Part shown: positions 1 through 13,502 of the stretch, piece after piece
Layout: each line of letters begins with the position of its first letter
Position numbering within the stretch: position 1 is the first letter of the stretch
DNA from: Edolisoma coerulescens
Lineage: Eukaryota; Chordata; Aves; Passeriformes; Campephagidae
Reading direction: 5' to 3'
DNA length: 64,000 nucleotides
Assembly: GCA_013397115.1 (NCBI GenBank)
Contig: VWZW01001651.1
Span: forward strand, 837,125 to 901,124
The notes under the pieces: model-generated
The model's database searches: none
What the model saw: the letters and a program-made list of their open reading frames with translations, nothing else
What the model was told of the DNA's origin: nothing
Position numbers and translations under genes: made by a program

Positions 1-1105
1 CCTTTAATCTTTAGGGCGTTATCTTCACTAAGAGAGATGCAGGGCACAATTAATCAGAACATTTCATATTCTGGTTGAAATTCTTGCCATATCTCTGAAT
101 TGTCTGAATATTTATACTCACTTAAGGCTCCACTACTTTAAATGTATGACAGTGCCTTCTTTTAACACTGAATTAAAAGAGGCCTCCGGCAGTTGGTCAC
201 ACCTTCCCTCACCACTCGAATTTTCTGTACAAGGCTAATTGAGGTATATCTCATGGAAAAGCTAAACACTGTAAAGCAGCATTTCCAAGGTTTCATTCAC
301 AACCCACCTCTGGGCTGAGCACCTTGCATTTGGGAGCTGCTGCTCTAGAGTGAAACAGAACTAATCTAGAAGTAATTCTACCATTTTTAAATGACTTACA
401 AAAAGATGAGGTGGAAAAAAAAGGAAAGGAAAAAAGTATCAAATATTTGAATAGAGAAAACAAAATTTTGGAAATAAATTTAAAAAATTGCTTCAACTAA
501 ATTTAATGAAATGTTAAGGCTATCCCTTTAAAACACACGAGCAGCATTTGTACAGCTGATAAAGTCCCTGTGACCTTGGCAGCCTTATAGGGGTAATCTT
601 CACGTAAGATGAATTATTCTCGAACAATTGCTCTAATGTATTAGGCACAAGCATACTGTCCTTCAATATTAGGCATGCTTGTCTTTCCACATCCTTATTT
701 CTATACAAACGTATTTATTAAGGACAAAGCAGGAGTGTGGGGGGGTGTTAGAACGAAGGAGAAAAAGAGAGAGATTACATTCTATGCAAATATGCACCAC
801 AATACAAGAGCAAACAAATTTAATATAGTCCATGGAGCTGAAATTATTTGTCAGAATTGACTTTCTTAAAGATTTCAAAGCAGAGGATAGCTCCCAGTGA
901 GCCCTTCTCATAGACCATTTAAAACCTTCTGAGAAGAAACTTTCAGGGATATCAGTAGGTAAAGAATGAACAAATCATGTTTGTTAATGACTCAGATGTT
1001 TCCCACAAACCCACTAACCAACACCGCAGTGACTATAAAGGGAACTCTCATATTTATTAAGAGGGCCAGCACTTTGCCATCCATCTTCCTGTGTTGGTCT
1101 TTTAC

Positions 1106-1169
1106 CTGCCAAGAAAGTAGCAATTTGGGCCAGAAATCAGTAGAGACAGAGTCAAACATTCTCCATGAT
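1106..1169 (-). other. Possible small internal exon (weak)
   Basis: On the minus strand a pyrimidine-rich tract ending in CCCTCTTCAG lies immediately before 1169, and the segment ends at 1106 with TTGGCAG followed by GTAAAAG, so both splice-site types are well formed. The 64 nt are open in one frame (read SWRMFDSVSTDFWPKLLLSW then Q), entered with one spare nucleotide and ending on a codon boundary. The exit phase of the candidate exon at 25872-26050 is compatible with this entry phase, but 25 kb lies between them and I do not recognise the peptide. A segment this short with good splice signals can occur by chance. Low confidence. Confidence 0.12.
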
Positions 1170-4100
1170 CTGAAGAGGGAACCAAGCAAAGATAATGCAA
1201 AGAAATATCATGATTGTGTCTGATAGTAAAGATCTGTGCTCAGAAGTACATACCCTTTGTTGACTGTTTCCCCTGCTACCCCCAGCTCCAACTCAAGTCC
1301 TTCCAATCCTATTTCTTAGATTCAAATAGAGATGTAAACACTTTGAAGAGGATCCATGTCTCTACAAAGAGGATCTAGACCAACACAGATCATTACTGGG
1401 ACAAGTAGAACTACCTATACACCTGTTTAAACAAAATAACCAGAGGAATTTCCACGTAAAACTCTTTGCAAGCATTAATTAAATATGTGCCACTGAACTG
1501 AGGAATAAGAATCTGGAAATTTGGAGGGTGCCTAGGATCAGAACTGCATTTCTTCAGCCTCACGTAAATCTTGAGAGTTTCTAAACAACAGAGACTGTTC
1601 AGTTCCCACAGGCTGCCCCAACCTCTACAATTCTACTTCTGTTCATGAAGTGAAACAACCTCGGTCTCACCCAAGCATGGTAAGGGCACAATCACTATGC
1701 ACCTATCCGACAACTATATCCAATAACACCCTGATCTGCTGTGTCCTCAGGTCCTGCCTAAATGATGCCTCTGTGGGTAGGTTTTGCACAAAATATCACT
1801 GCAGTTATGAGTTTATTCAAAACCAGAATCTAGAAGAAAATCACATGTGCTTCTATTTGCACAGTGGTTAGAAAAAGCATGAAAAATAGATAGCAGTTTC
1901 AATTTCCTCCCCTGCCTAAGGATCAAACTCTAAGGGCTCGCACTGACTGTCAGCATCACTCCTTTCAGAGAGATGGCCACTGTTAATCAGGGAGGGGACC
2001 TCTGATTTCACCCTAGTTAATGATTATATTAATAGCTGGATACAACAAAGGATACACAGAGAAAGCAATCTATATTGTGAATTTACAACTTCCTACTAAG
2101 ATATTTTTTTTTCCTCCCCTGCATAGGGATTCTCTTGGACTTAAAACTGTCTCTAAAAATATGAATTTCTAGGCAGGGAAACCCAGATTCTTCAGTGCCA
2201 CAGGCTAGACAACAGTATTGGGTTATTTGCACAGACCTTTCTCAAGGCCACATAGTAGCACCCCTCTGTGTAGGTCAGGTGAAACCTCACAGACTTAATG
2301 CTTGTTATTGAACCTCTGCACGTTGAACAGCTGCTGAACAGTATATATTGCCACTAACATTTTTGTTCTTAGTCTTAGGGAAGAGTAGAAAAAGCTCAGA
2401 GTAGAATGGGGTCTTCACATAAGCCAAACGCAGGAGAGTCTATTGTTGGCCTGCTCTCTCATTCCTCAGAAATTGATCATTCCAAATGAGTTGTTGGCTC
2501 TTAAATACCCAGGTCAATTAAAACTGGATACATACACCTGAGATGAGAATTTTCCCCTTGCACTTTAAACTGTTGCTGAATGTTTCCTATGTCATATGGA
2601 GAGTTAGTCCACATCATACTGGCCAGTGATGTACAAAAACTATTATCCCTGTGGGAAACAATGACAATACATGGGAAGAAGCATCATCATTTTACATTTT
2701 TTTTCCAATAACCAATTTTCTTGAGGATGGTAAATTTGACATATTAAAATACATCACACCTATCAAGCCAATGCCAGAGGTCTGCACAAATAAATAGTCA
2801 TACCCTTGTGTCATTAATAATAAACATAGGAATTCTAGGAGCTCTGGTATGTGTACAAGACACTGTATTTGCTGAAGTACTATGCATGTCATGTTATCCC
2901 TCAGTGGTTCATAGATCACGTGGAAAAGAGACAGGTTTTGCGAATCGCGCTATTGAAAAAGGATAAGTGATGAATTCTATATTTATACTACTAAAGGGAA
3001 ATTTGCAATCATGATACAGCAATGCTAAAAGAAAGGGGTAATATGTGTGATATATTGGCCAGCCTTGACTGTGACTGTTCCTGCAGTGTAAGAATTTCTT
3101 TATCCAAGGACAACCACTTTCACCTTGCCATCTGTCCTGTGATTTTTTTAATGTCTGAGACAGGTGGCCTGTTGGAAACCTAAAACCCTGTGGGTACAAA
3201 ATATGATTAAAATCTGATGTTAGGCTCTACGATAAAGAAGAGTTCTATGTTTAGTTGAGAATTTGTAACTAACCTGCAAAAATATGTCAAAGGTAATTTG
3301 AACTCTACATAACCAAAATCTTTTTAATTCAAGTTCAGCATATGCTATATCAAAACTTTGCTTGCAATCATTTCCCCAAAGATCAAATATGTATCTTGAT
3401 AAGTACATACTGCTTTCTTTTAAAAAAAAAAACTTTAAAGGAGAATTTTAATTAATGCTTCATTCCTAAATATAGCATTGACAACAATAACATGAAAGAT
3501 TAATATGTTTAACTTACTATTTAATAACTTACAGAGCACACAATTAATGCATCATAATAAACTCTTAACAATTATTAAAACAAATATCTGAAAACGTCTG
3601 AAGGCATTTCAAGAATTCAAAGGCTGCTGGGTACATAGTCTTGCCTGTTTTTGGAGAAGAGGGTGGTGATTTAAATGGGTCTTTTATATTTTCAATTATA
3701 ACCCAGAAAAAAAAAATTAAAAGGCAAGAAGCTTAATTGAAATCTATTTAGAGGAAATTCAGAATCTATGCAGAGTTTAAAACTTTGGCATAGAATATTA
3801 AATGTTGATTTCTGCCAATAATTAAAATTTAAAATGTTAAATGATTTATCTTGTTGTAAATAATTAAGAGGATTTTTAAAAGGCCACCAAGAAAATGCAG
3901 TATGTGACTATATTGTATATTGCCAATCTGTATTTATCTGAAATGATACATACTACATATGGTCTGTGGTTTTCTGACTGGTTTTCATAATGATGTGGTA
4001 TAAGGGGAAATTAAAAAAAAATCCAAATAATTCCAACAGATTTAAATATATTCAGTGCAAATCAACTAAAGCTGATTTACATTCTGGTCTAATAAGCTAT

Positions 4101-7031
4101 AAAACACATAAAAAAGGCCCTGTGAGACAAATGTGATAGATGACTTTCCATCAATACCAAAACTGAAGACATTGAATCTTAAGTATGAAGTATCATTCCA
4201 GTGTACCTTTAGTTAAACCTACAGACTTGCAATAGAGTCTGTGATGTCCAGATGATTCTCAGGCTAATGGGATTTACTGGTTGTATAACTGTGTTCTCCT
4301 CTGACTCCTGTGAGCTATTTCTGATACACACAGGAGTAAAGATCAAATGCAACAAGGTAACACAGGCATTACCACAGATGTGGGAAAATGTTTAGGCTCT
4401 GGACTCAAAGCTAAGGCCTGTATTTCTATGTGTCTTTTCACCTTATTTTATAAACATTTTTAGAATTAAATTCTCAAAAAGAGTACTCTGGAAATTAATT
4501 AATTGTTTGCAAAGAGTTTTAGGTGCTAAGTGCTCTGGAGGTGGTTTGTTTTGTTTAAACAGAGATACAGGTAGTTTCACTGGTTCCAGCAATGGCAGAG
4601 CTAAGAGGATTGTCCCATCTTCTCCCTCTCTCCCAACACCTACTAGAACAGCCTGCAAAATGCATTCTGTATTTTCTGAATTGTGACAATCACGTAGGGC
4701 TATATACCCCTCTGAGCTGCACAGAAGACTTTTTATTTGTTCAACGTGTTTAACTTCATTACATTACCCTTTAAATTTAATATTTGTACCATTTCCTACT
4801 TTCCCTTACCACATAATTTATCTGTAGTTTCTTACATGATGATTTTTGAACCATAGATCACTTCAGATGTTGAAACTCATTCCTTGAGCAACGTGCAAGA
4901 TCATGCAATTCCTTTTTTAATGATAATACATGTATCTTAAACTATTCCCCAAACCCCACGTGCCCTGTTTCTGCTCTTACATTAACATATGGTAGCCCTG
5001 CATTTACACCTTTTGGCTGAAATAATATACTTCAGGCCCATATCCAGGCAAAGGTTGCATTGAGAGGCCAGAATTCCTAAATGGCAAAACTAGTTCATTT
5101 TCTCCTTGAAGCTGGAAAGGCTAGAAGGAATGTCTGGCTTAAGTGAACCTAAGAGGGAAATAGTTCCAGGAAAAGATGAAGAAGTTCTCTAACCTAAGAT
5201 ACAACTCAGATTCAGAGAATATTAAGCAGAGTCCTTTTTACTCTCTACTGTTCGTTATTAATAGGACTGTTGATATCACTATTCTCCAAGAACCAAAATC
5301 AATTTTTTGCATGGACAACACTATTTCCCCATCCTGAAAAAGACGCCAACTTTTCACGTAGACATCTAGAATCATGGACAAGAGCAATAAGTAGTCAGAT
5401 GATTGGAGATAACAGGTGATACAGAGAAGATACAGCTGATGGCTAGCTGCATTCATCATTCCTTGCAAAGAAGTTCCAGAACATCCCCATATGAGATCTC
5501 CTTATACAAATAATTTTAAACCATCCCCAAACCCTCAAACATTAGAGAAATTAACATATCATTGGGGGGAATAAACACAGAATAGGCATAAACTGTCATA
5601 TACTCAAAGTATATCCAGCAACAAAAAAATCATCTTGAGACTGCTTGAACAGTAAGTCCTTCCAGATTTGCAGTGGCACATGGGATAAGTTCTGGGAAGT
5701 ATCAAGCACCTGCAGTTCCCTTCATCTGCAATATACAGCATAACTTGAAGCGAGGGCTGCAGGTGTTCAATTCCACTTGGTATTAGTCTCTGAGCACAGA
5801 GTAAGCACTAAGAAAGGCAAGAAAAAATATAAAGGGATCAAAATGTTTGGGACTTTATACTGCTATTCACATTTCACTTTGTTACAGGAAATGTAAGACT
5901 GGGGATGTATTATTTATTCAGAGACTAAAACCAAACAAGCTTATTTAAGTCACCATATTAAATAACTTTTTTTTTAAACTACCACACAACTGAAGTTTGA
6001 AGGAATCAAAGAATACCTCCTAAAGTTTCAAAGGCCACTATACCTTCCTGCCAAGCTCAGCCAGAGAGTCCTATTATGTGCCCCCTTCTTTCTCACAAGC
6101 TTAATTCACTCAGGATATAAAGAGGATAGAACGAAATCCTTACTCTTCGGCAGCACCACACAAACTCTGTCTGCAAAAGTACTCCCTCTACCTTAGCTGA
6201 AAAAGCATAGTATGCTAAAAGGTCCATATCACACCACATCTACATAAGAATCATGACTATATTTTACTGAGAACCTACAAAGCAAATCTTTTTCCCTGCA
6301 TTACTTTCATCTATTAAAAAAAAAAAAAAATTAGTGTTACTTTCTATTCATCCAAAGGAAAAAAACGTTTACAAAATATTCTGGATGTTATATATTTAAA
6401 GTAGACCATGCATTGGAACTCATAATTGTCAGATAGAGTACCAATAGACTGGGCTTAGATGCATGCAGTTGTGATTAGAGATATGAGAAAACCACCGCTT
6501 ATCTGCTACTTTGCATAAGAAGGACAAATTTTGCAGACCATTTATAAAACAGGAACACTTCTGAGCTATTGTTGACATACCAGAAGTGATGATATGAAGG
6601 CAAAGGCCTCAGGAGCACGTAACCTCAGCCAATGAAAGCAGGTGTTAGCATTACATGAAGCATTTTATGATCTGTTAAAAAAAATCTAAATAATTTTAAC
6701 CATCTGATTCACATCCTTACTCCTAGAAATAGTGAGTTGCTGTGAGTGCCAGCAGTTATCCAACTACAGTTTAAGCAGTGGGTAGTAACGTCCTTTACTC
6801 TGACCATACTCCAGTGACACACAAAACAGTGGGAAAACACATAAGAACTTGCTTATTTTCTTAGCATAGAGCCATCGTGCTTGGCTGTTCTCCATCTGCC
6901 TCAGAGCATGTCAGCATTAAATACCCAGAGATCGCTCACTTGCCGAGCGGGTTTACAGCAGGTCACTTCTGGAATTTCAGGCTGCATTTGGCCTTAGTCA
7001 ATAGCTTTTTCTATTTCCTTCATCAGCTTCA

Positions 7032-7047
7032 AAAAGCAGCTGCTTTT
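7032..7047. repeat. 16-bp perfect palindrome with E-box
   Basis: AAAAGCAGCTGCTTTT is a perfect palindrome centred on the E-box CAGCTG, a type of site bound by bHLH dimers. It is followed at once by a second AGCTTTTAA. No other promoter feature is visible near it, so a regulatory role is only possible. Confidence 0.5.
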
Positions 7048-10000
7048 AACAGCTTTTAAGGTGTCTTGCTCTCTCTTTATTACTTTTGTCCTGTGCTGTG
7101 CTCGGCTTCCCTGGTCCTCCTCCTCATTCCTCTGCTCCTATAAACCAGGAAATTAAAAAGACTGCACTATCAGGAAAGAGAAAGGTTTTAATTCCTGCTG
7201 AGTGCTTGGTGCCTGCAAGACTGTTCAGGTTTCCTGGATTTATGAATTATATTCAGACTCATTTTTGTAAGCTAAGTAAAAATAAGACTGAAATCTGAAG
7301 TGGAAGTTAGATCCTGAAGGACAGAGAGGACTTCAGTGACTTCCTACAGAGCAAATGACATTTGTGGGAGAAGCAAAGAGATTAACACCTCAAAAAGAAA
7401 CATACTGGTTAAGGACAAGGCAGCCAAAATGCAACAGCAAAGGAAGAAACTCTTCCCCTGAAAGAAATGTCCCAGCAACCATCCATCCAACCGTAGGGTG
7501 GTCCAAGAGTTCAGATGATGGTCAGAGCTGCTTTAGACAATGTCCGCTACTGTTCTTGCTCTGGCAGAAATTCGTGGAGCAAAATATTGCCAAAAACACA
7601 ACTGAGCACTTTCCAAGCTTCCTCTCTTTTTTCTGTTGCCCAGACCATGTATTACCAAAAAGCATGTACTGTTCTTCTTTGTTGCTGCCTACATGTGTGT
7701 AAGTCATTTGCTCACATCTGAGCAAAGTATTAGCATCTAAAAACTTAGCTGCTTTCCTTTAATTCAAATAGGCACTCGAGTTCTGATAGGCCTCATTTAT
7801 TTGACTGCTGTCCAATGATACCACAATGAATGAAAACCATGAAGTATGTGGTTAAAGGAAAAAAAAAAGGCGTGAAGAGTTGTGAAGATATTTTATCCAA
7901 GACATTATATGGGCTATGTGTTCAGGTTGGTGTTTTGTTTGGTTGGTTTTTAAGCTGCATGGTGAATATACTCCTGAAAATATATCACATGGTTTAGGAA
8001 ATAATGGGGGAGGAGTAGAGGGATGGAAAACCTGTAGGGAAATTTCTGCATTGAAGTTTTCGATACATAAAAAAAAAGCACTTTACAAATCACTATGTGT
8101 GTAAAGGCAGTAAAGCTAAAGAAATCCACTACAAAAAGTCATCGTTTCAGAACAGATGATGAAACCTTGTGAACAAGCTGCAAAATGTCAGTTCTCCAAC
8201 ACATCTCATGCTATGGAACTGACAATAAGATCAACCCCTTTCTTTACAACCATTCCTTTAAAATATCAGAATTCTTGGTTTCATTATGGTTGAACTTTGA
8301 ACAGTCCAACAACAAAAGAACCAGTGTCATATTTTTTGTTTAAAAAAAGTTTTAATACTGCCTGGATTCCCCAAATGGCCATATATTGCGAAACTAAACT
8401 GAAAACAGTTTCATTTTATAGAATTACTACACAAAGCTTTCTATAAAATTGTAACATTTCAATTCCACCTTAAATACCTATAAATTGGAATGAGTGAGTT
8501 TATATGAACTAAACATGTTGTTTTAATTAGCACTAACTTTGCATTTATTTGGCTGACAAAAGACTGCTAATACCTCCTATATTACAATATTTTCTTGGTA
8601 ATCCACAACGGAAAAGAAATTAACCTGCTGGAAGCTCAGGTGAAAGGAAAATACTATGATGGTAAAACTTTTTACTTTAAGTCATATTTGTATGCGTTAA
8701 TAGTGCTTATATACACTAAAGTACAATTAGCATTCACTTAAATCCTTTGAAGGTAATATATTCAGTTATTTTGAAGAATCACATACATTTCCATTTAACA
8801 ATATCTAATTTCCTCCTCACTCTCTTGCTTTCTCTACTGAATGGAGAACAACTGCTATTTATTTTACAAATAATTACTAATTTGTAGAAAAAAATCTTAA
8901 CCAGTCTCTACCATCTAGCATGAAATTTGATTTCACATCAGCATATAAAATGACTATGGAAATTCCACATAAATATCGGCCAACCAAGTTTAAGAGAAGC
9001 AGATACATCACTGAAAATGCCTCCCTTTTTCTTCCCCATAGTCCTACATTCCTTTTCTTTCCAGATCCAGTGAAAAAAAAAGTCTTTTTCTTATCAAAAA
9101 ACTATATACATGTAAATATGCAAATATTATATAATTTTTAATATAAATAATTTAACCCTTTTAGCCTCCACATAAGCACTGCCAAAAAATGTTAGACCCT
9201 GCAAAAGCCTTCCTGTAGGTCTACTTAAACACGGAGCTCTGTCTTAGTCTCTGTCTTTGCATAAACCTCCTCATCACTGACCTGGGCACCACATAAAATT
9301 TTAAACTCTTAGCTTTGGAAGTGGCTACAGCTGTACAGAATCTGTTGCTGCTATGAATTACATCTAAGGCTATTAATAAGCTGTTGAAACAAAAACATTG
9401 TTGATGACAACAAGCTGAGCCAAATATTCATATCCTGACAAGGCCTAGCATGTAGACACCAAGCAGCACCCACTGGGAGGAGGGAGAAGAACTGTCTGCC
9501 ATCTCCCATCTCTCCCACCAAAACTGACCAGTGACCTGCTCATTTCTGTTGAATTCCCAGTTTGTCTATAATATGATGCATCAAACACTCAAAGTACGGA
9601 ATGTGCAACGTAAAATAGCCATTTGAGTTTCTCTCCCATCTAGACAATTTCCATTTGACTTCCACAAATGCATTCACTCTAGCTTTCCTCACCAGAGTGG
9701 CTAATCCCCCCACAGGCAGCAGTCTATCTCCACACCCTACCTTCTCTTCAACACAGACCATTTTTTTTCCCACAGCTTTCTCTTCCTTTTCACCCTCTCA
9801 CTTTTTCCATTACTGCATCATCCTAACTCTTCCTCCACCTCTATAATGGCTGCTTCAGCACATCTTTTTACAAGCTGTCACATTCAGCTTATACCTAAAT
9901 CTTACCCATTCTTTCTGTATGATATCTCTAAGATCCAAACAGCTAAAAGACTCATCCAGGTTGTCATCATTTTCTGTCTATATTACTGTATTATATATTA

Positions 10001-10902
10001 CAGTCCCTGTTTCTCTGTCTCTTAAGAAATATCATCTTACCCACTTTCTATCCATTTATTATAAGGTTCTTACAAAGGTAATTTGTTTTGACAATGACAC
10101 TTATCCATTTTGGAGGAGTTAAAATATTTTAATATTAACAATTCAATTTCTAGTGTTTCATTTAAACATTAAAACAATACGCTTTTTCTGCAAAGGATCA
10201 TTGGCCAATAAAAGTAAATCAGTCTCTTAAGGCGAAAAGGAAGTAAATATAAATTTCAAGAAGCAATTAAAAATTTTTGTTGCTTCCATGCTGAGATGAA
10301 AACTAGAATATTTTCTGTTTTCTCTGGCAATATAACAAAACAAGGAGGTAAAATACAGGTATTTACCCTAGAACAGCATATGGTCTATAGCAAGACGTAT
10401 CAGATCTAATTTCAGGTCTAAGCACCAATTAATCTTAGTTATGTGAACAACATATTCATCATAGAAGTGACTTAGAAAGTCTCACCCCAGAGTTGCCGAC
10501 AGCTTGATAATTAAAATATTTCAGTAAAGGGAAGATAGCTAAATTGACTCTGAGCTTTCCAAATCCAAATAAGCAACCAGTTATTGGATACTGGAGGGTG
10601 CAGTAATCTTGAGGCACTCCTCTTTGCTTTTTTCTCCTAAATCTAAGAATCTTTTTCTATTAACTGCTTTGACTTTTGACAAAAATTATTATTTTTTTAA
10701 TAGTTGTTTTCCAACCAATGAAAAAAATCTTAAGTAGCTCTGCTTAAAACTACAATTACCACTTAATTCTGTATAGCAACATAGAATATATTACAGTCCC
10801 CAAATAATTTGAGTTATGATGTATAAAATATTACCCACTAAAAAAGGAAAAAGAGGGGGAAAATCTTCAGAACAGGAGATTTAAGCAAAGAGCATAAGCT
10901 TC

Positions 10903-11464
10903 CTAAACTGAGAAAGGCAGCTTATTCCTTTGCTTTTGGGCATAATGGTAAAATCCTCCATCACGCAAGGTTTGTAGTTTTGTAATTGGAACTTGCACTA
11001 AGAGGGCACTGAAGACCACAGAGGCCTGGAAGCAATATATCTCAAAATTAAATCTGGAGATATATTCAGAACCTTGACCATGAAGGGGCTGACAGGTCAA
11101 CTTCACAATCAATCCTTTGTTTCTGGTAGCCAATGCAGTGATACTAGGATTAGGGAGATATGCTGCCTTTTTTTTCAAGATATACTTCTCTGGCAAAAGA
11201 GTTTTGCTCGAGCTTGGTAATGAGACCACTTGGCAGGCCAGTGAGCAAGGCATTATAGTTGTCTAGCTTGGAGGAGATAAAACCCTGAGCCAGCTTCTCA
11301 TAAACAGACAAGGATAAATACGGACAAAGTATGGCTTCATTTTCCAAATGACAGTAGGAAGTCTTAATAATCTGCCCAATGTGATATTTAAAGGACACTT
11401 CAGATTCCAACAGAAATATGAATGTTGAAGTGGTAATCCTGTGCTGCAAATAATATATAGACAT
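10903..11464 (-). mobile_element. Ancient L2-clade LINE fragment, RT C-terminal part
   Basis: Two overlapping minus-strand frames (11464-11150, then 11253-10903) together follow the C-terminal reverse transcriptase region of L2-clade non-LTR retrotransposons in order. The first contains a stretch reading KTSYCHLENEA, then CPYLSL, then SKLDNYNALLTGLP. This matches the family pattern of a KT-x-FHLRN block followed by S-R-LDYCNALL-x-GLP. The second contains LHGQGSEYIS, then VPITKLQTLRDGGF and finally KLPFSV, matching the family blocks LHG-APxYL, VPRxKLKTxGDRAF and LWNSLPxSV. A frameshift lies between 11253 and 11150. No catalytic FADD/YADD part, endonuclease or 3' tail was found, so this is a short, dead relic. 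L2-type elements are old and rare in birds compared with CR1. The clade call rests on motif order, and another CR1-superfamily clade is the alternative. Confidence 0.75.
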
Positions 11465-11775
11465 AAAAGCTACATCAAAAACTGAGGTGGCATTAAGCTT
11501 ATAGCTAGAGCCACAGAATGAAAAACCTTCATTTTACTTGAATTTAACTCCAAAAAAATCAACATAACTTATATTTTAATATTTTTCAGGGAACTGATCC
11601 AGACAATAAAAGCGCAGTTTGGATTTGCTGCTTTAACTGACAAATGAATTAGCATGTCCACAGAAAAGAAATGAAACTTGGTATCAACCCAATGATTAAT
11701 CTGGCCCAAAGGCAGCATATAAGCATTAACTCTAACAAGCCGAAAATAGAACTCCCTAAAACATCAGACAAAACT
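11465..11775. other. Spacer between two LINE relics
   Basis: This stretch lies between the L2-type fragment and the 3' end of the next CR1. It may hold more decayed LINE sequence from upstream in the L2 RT, but I could not align any motif. No gene seen. Confidence 0.4.
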
Positions 11776-12480
11776 ATCATGGAATCATGGAATAGTTTGA
11801 ATTGGAAGGGATATTCAAAGACCATCTAGACCAATTCTTCCGGTAGTGATGAGCGACATATTCAACTAGATCAGGTTGCTCAAAGACCCGTTCAGCCTGA
11901 CCTTGAATATTTCTAGGGATGGGGCATCCATCAACTCTCTGGGCAACCTGCTCTACTGCCTCACCACCCTCATTGTAAAAAACGTTCATACTTATATCTA
12001 ATTTGAATCTTCCCTCTTTTAGTTTACCCCTTGCCCTATCCCATCTTTCTTATAAGCCCTGTTTTAAGCACTGAAAGGACACAATAAGGTCTCCTTTCCT
12101 TGTGATCTTCCATTCCTTGAGTCATCGTCATGGTCCTTCTCTGGAACTGCTCCAATGGGCCATTGTCTTTCCTGTGCTTAGGGCCCAAGAGCTAGATGCA
12201 GTAGTCTACGTGGGCTTCCGTCAGAGTAGGGGGGAAGAATCACCTTCTAAGGCCTGCTTGTTAGCATAGAAACACATAATCACGGATCAGGCTTCTTTTG
12301 ATGCAGCCCAGGATACGGTTGGCTTTCTGGGATGTGAACACACATTTCACGATCATATTGGAAGATGTGAAATCAGTCCCGCAAATATAACACTGCACAA
12401 GGAACACATCAGCTTTGGACCAGTTTGGGATGGTGCCTGTCAAAAAGCCCAGTATAATTCTTGCATTCTGAAGAACATGC
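11776..12480 (-). mobile_element. CR1 LINE fragment, 3' half, 5'-truncated
   Basis: The left edge is a CR1 3' terminus read backwards: two copies of the 8-bp unit ATCATGGA, then TTGAATTGGAAGGG and a tail of the CR1 type. Minus-strand translation gives typical CR1 RT C-terminal pieces, including YNEGGEAVEQVAQR near 11980-11938, RKDNGPLEQFQRR near 12170, and SQKANRILGCIKRS near 12335-12294. Frameshifts and stops interrupt all of them. The upstream limit near 12480 is approximate, because sequence right of about 12345 no longer matches RT motifs well. A dead 5'-truncated copy, the usual state of CR1. Confidence 0.85.
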
Positions 12481-13502
12481 AAGAAATGAAAGCCTGCAAA
12501 GAAGCATTTAGGCTACATGGACTAAATATGAGCATTTAGTCAAAACATTTGTCTATGTACCTGTAAGTTTATTCAGATGTATACTCTTTGAAAGTTGAAA
12601 ATGCTTTAAGTAATCTCAGAAGGACAACAGAGTTGACAGCATTGGAAGGTATACTAAAAAAATTCAATGAGAATTGAAACAAGAAATGAATTTCAATACC
12701 CCCCCCTCTCCCTTGTCCCAGGATTTTAGTTTGCCTTCATGATGGTATCTTCTCAAGGCGTAAGTTAAGCTGGTTATTTAAGTATTCAATATAATATTGT
12801 ATGTTGGTCTGACTGAAATCCCTGTGTGTGCACATATACAGCCTAAAGTTTGTATCTGGATGCCAGTAGGTCTGGTCTTAAAACATGGCAATGAAAATAT
12901 TTGCTGATGAGAACAATTACCAGGACATCAAGGTCCAAGGAAAGCTACTTTAAACATGCAATTTTAAAAGGTAACATAACACAGTCCTTAGCCAGAAATT
13001 ACATTTGGGTTATAGTGTTATGTTGTAACATATACAAAGCCCAAATTTAAAAAAAAACCTTATGATTTGATTCTTTGCAACAAAGAATCATAGAATTTGC
13101 AAACATTTTCATTATTTCTTCCTCAGAACATGAGATCTTCTTTGCTTTCATACACTAAAAGAAATTCCACTCACAAGAAATAAATTCCATTTCTAATATA
13201 CATTTTATTCTAACACACAAATCAAGATGCTATAATTTATATTTTCAAATATTTGTAGGTTTCTTGCATTTTGTTTCTCAGAGGTTTGTTAAAGACTTGC
13301 CACATTCTGTCTTCCTAAGGACTTATTTCAAGAATTTAATGCAGATAAAGTTTAGTTAAATACTTCAGAAGAAACCAGGAAGGACTAATGAGAATACCCA
13401 AATGATTTAGTCTATCTGATTAATACTTTTCATTTCTATTTCGTATTTTGGTTTCCTGCTTTCAAACAGTGGAAGGGGAATACAGCTGATGATTTCATCA
13501 TG
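12481..13502. other. Unique sequence, no gene seen
   Basis: AT-rich DNA with no coding signal. It contains an inverted repeat at 13068-13090 with 10-bp arms (TGATTCTTTG and CAAAGAATCA, loop CAA), followed by a short AATCATAGAAT-like string that may be a tiny CR1-tail remnant or chance. A C run followed by a CT-rich tract lies near 12700. Confidence 0.5.
13068..13090. repeat. Short inverted repeat
   Basis: TGATTCTTTG, a 3-base CAA spacer and CAAAGAATCA form a perfect hairpin with 10-bp arms. The stem is AT-rich and is not followed by a T run. It is probably incidental. Confidence 0.5.

Larger units (their letters stand above)
1..10902. other. Unique AT-rich sequence, no gene seen
   Basis: No open frame in this stretch resembles a known protein, and no LINE reverse transcriptase or CR1 tail was recognised. 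It holds A and T runs (for example near 3420, 4010, 6315 and 7858), a 16-bp palindrome at 7032-7047, and a GT-AG bounded open segment on the minus strand at 1106-1169, listed separately. A C/T-rich part near 9650-9850 is open on the plus strand only because of its low-complexity composition. The base composition and lack of coding signal fit intergenic or intronic bird DNA. Confidence 0.6.

Noticed and set aside
6145..6200. CTTCGGCAGCACC string resembling the start of U6 snRNA
   Set aside because: Only a dozen bases agree; the conserved U6 body does not follow.
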